A stretch of 64,000 nucleotides of DNA, from the NCBI GenBank assembly GCA_033032865.1, contig JAWHQI010000064.1:3968001-4032000 (forward strand), read 5' to 3'. The position numbers and the translations under genes were made by a program. Shown piece by piece: positions 63,915 through 64,000 of this stretch. The notes under the pieces were generated by a model. That model did no database searches and was not told the DNA's origin. It saw only the letters and a list, made by a program, of their open reading frames with translations. This DNA is from Dactylorhiza incarnata. Taxonomy: Eukaryota > Streptophyta > Magnoliopsida > Asparagales > Orchidaceae. How positions within the stretch are numbered: the stretch's first letter is position 1; each line of letters starts with the position of its first letter.

Positions 63915-64000
63915 AACCTCAGTAATCGGCTCCTGGAGAACCCTACAAGGGGACCCTGTCTTCGTCTCGATGGCCGAGGATGTCGTCTTAGCAGGCGTGG
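63915..64000 (-). other. Probable further exon sequence at the window edge
   Basis: The minus strand remains open in part and has the same base composition as the decayed gene. Too short to judge. Confidence 0.25.

Overview
The window reads as repeat-rich nuclear DNA of a flowering plant. Almost everything recognisable is LTR retrotransposon: Ty3/gypsy elements of Athila type (tRNA-Asp-like primer site, Athila-type Gag) and of Tekay/Del type (chromovirus-like pol, LTRs beginning TGTAA and ending TTACA), plus one Copia-type non-autonomous element. Introns, TATAAATA promoters and tRNA-primed LTR elements fit a plant. I see no intact cellular gene, rRNA, tRNA gene or CRISPR array.

Layout. 1-1952: 3' end and LTR of an Athila-like element (+). 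1953-4600: decayed, spliced minus-strand coding sequence with its own TATA boxes. 4600-8540: LTR-like debris, including six ~140-bp tandem units upstream of a TATA box. 8541-18842: a Tekay-like element 'T1' (+) with two ~2.2-kb LTRs and a broken gag-pol; an Athila-related solo LTR (14818-16427, target duplication GTCAA) sits in the end of its pol. 19648-61276: an old minus-strand Tekay-like element 'T2' whose LTRs host three younger insertions. These are a full Athila-like element 'E2' (20558-31439, duplication TGTTC) in its 3' LTR, and in its 5' LTR a Tekay-like element 'T3' (38108-49444, duplication CTATG/CTAAG) and a Copia-type element 'C1' (50970-58525, duplication AGGAG). 61313-64000: another decayed, intron-bearing minus-strand gene of the same general kind as at 2-4 kb.

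How the parts work. Each gypsy element once encoded Gag, protease, reverse transcriptase/RNase H and integrase; all copies now carry stops, frameshifts or deletions. C1 is different: it has near-identical LTRs, a primer site, a purine tract and a Gag, but no protease, integrase or reverse transcriptase. In their place is a ~600-codon reading frame of unknown role, so it would need another element's enzymes.

The most interesting pattern is not a gene. Several unrelated families carry clusters of short CpG-containing palindromes in their LTRs: GTCACGCCCGTGAC and TTCGACGAA (Athila-like), GTCGATCGAC (E2), GCTATCGCCGGCGATAGC (T1), TTCGACGAA/TTCGACTAA (T3) and CGTCGA-type (C1). In the Athila-like LTRs the cluster ends 16-25 bp from the TATA box every time. 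In C1 the same palindromes also occur inside the element, in front of TATA-like boxes that precede internal reading frames. One motif type is shared between an Athila LTR and a Tekay LTR. This suggests a transferable promoter-proximal cassette. All family assignments are by eye; no database search was possible.
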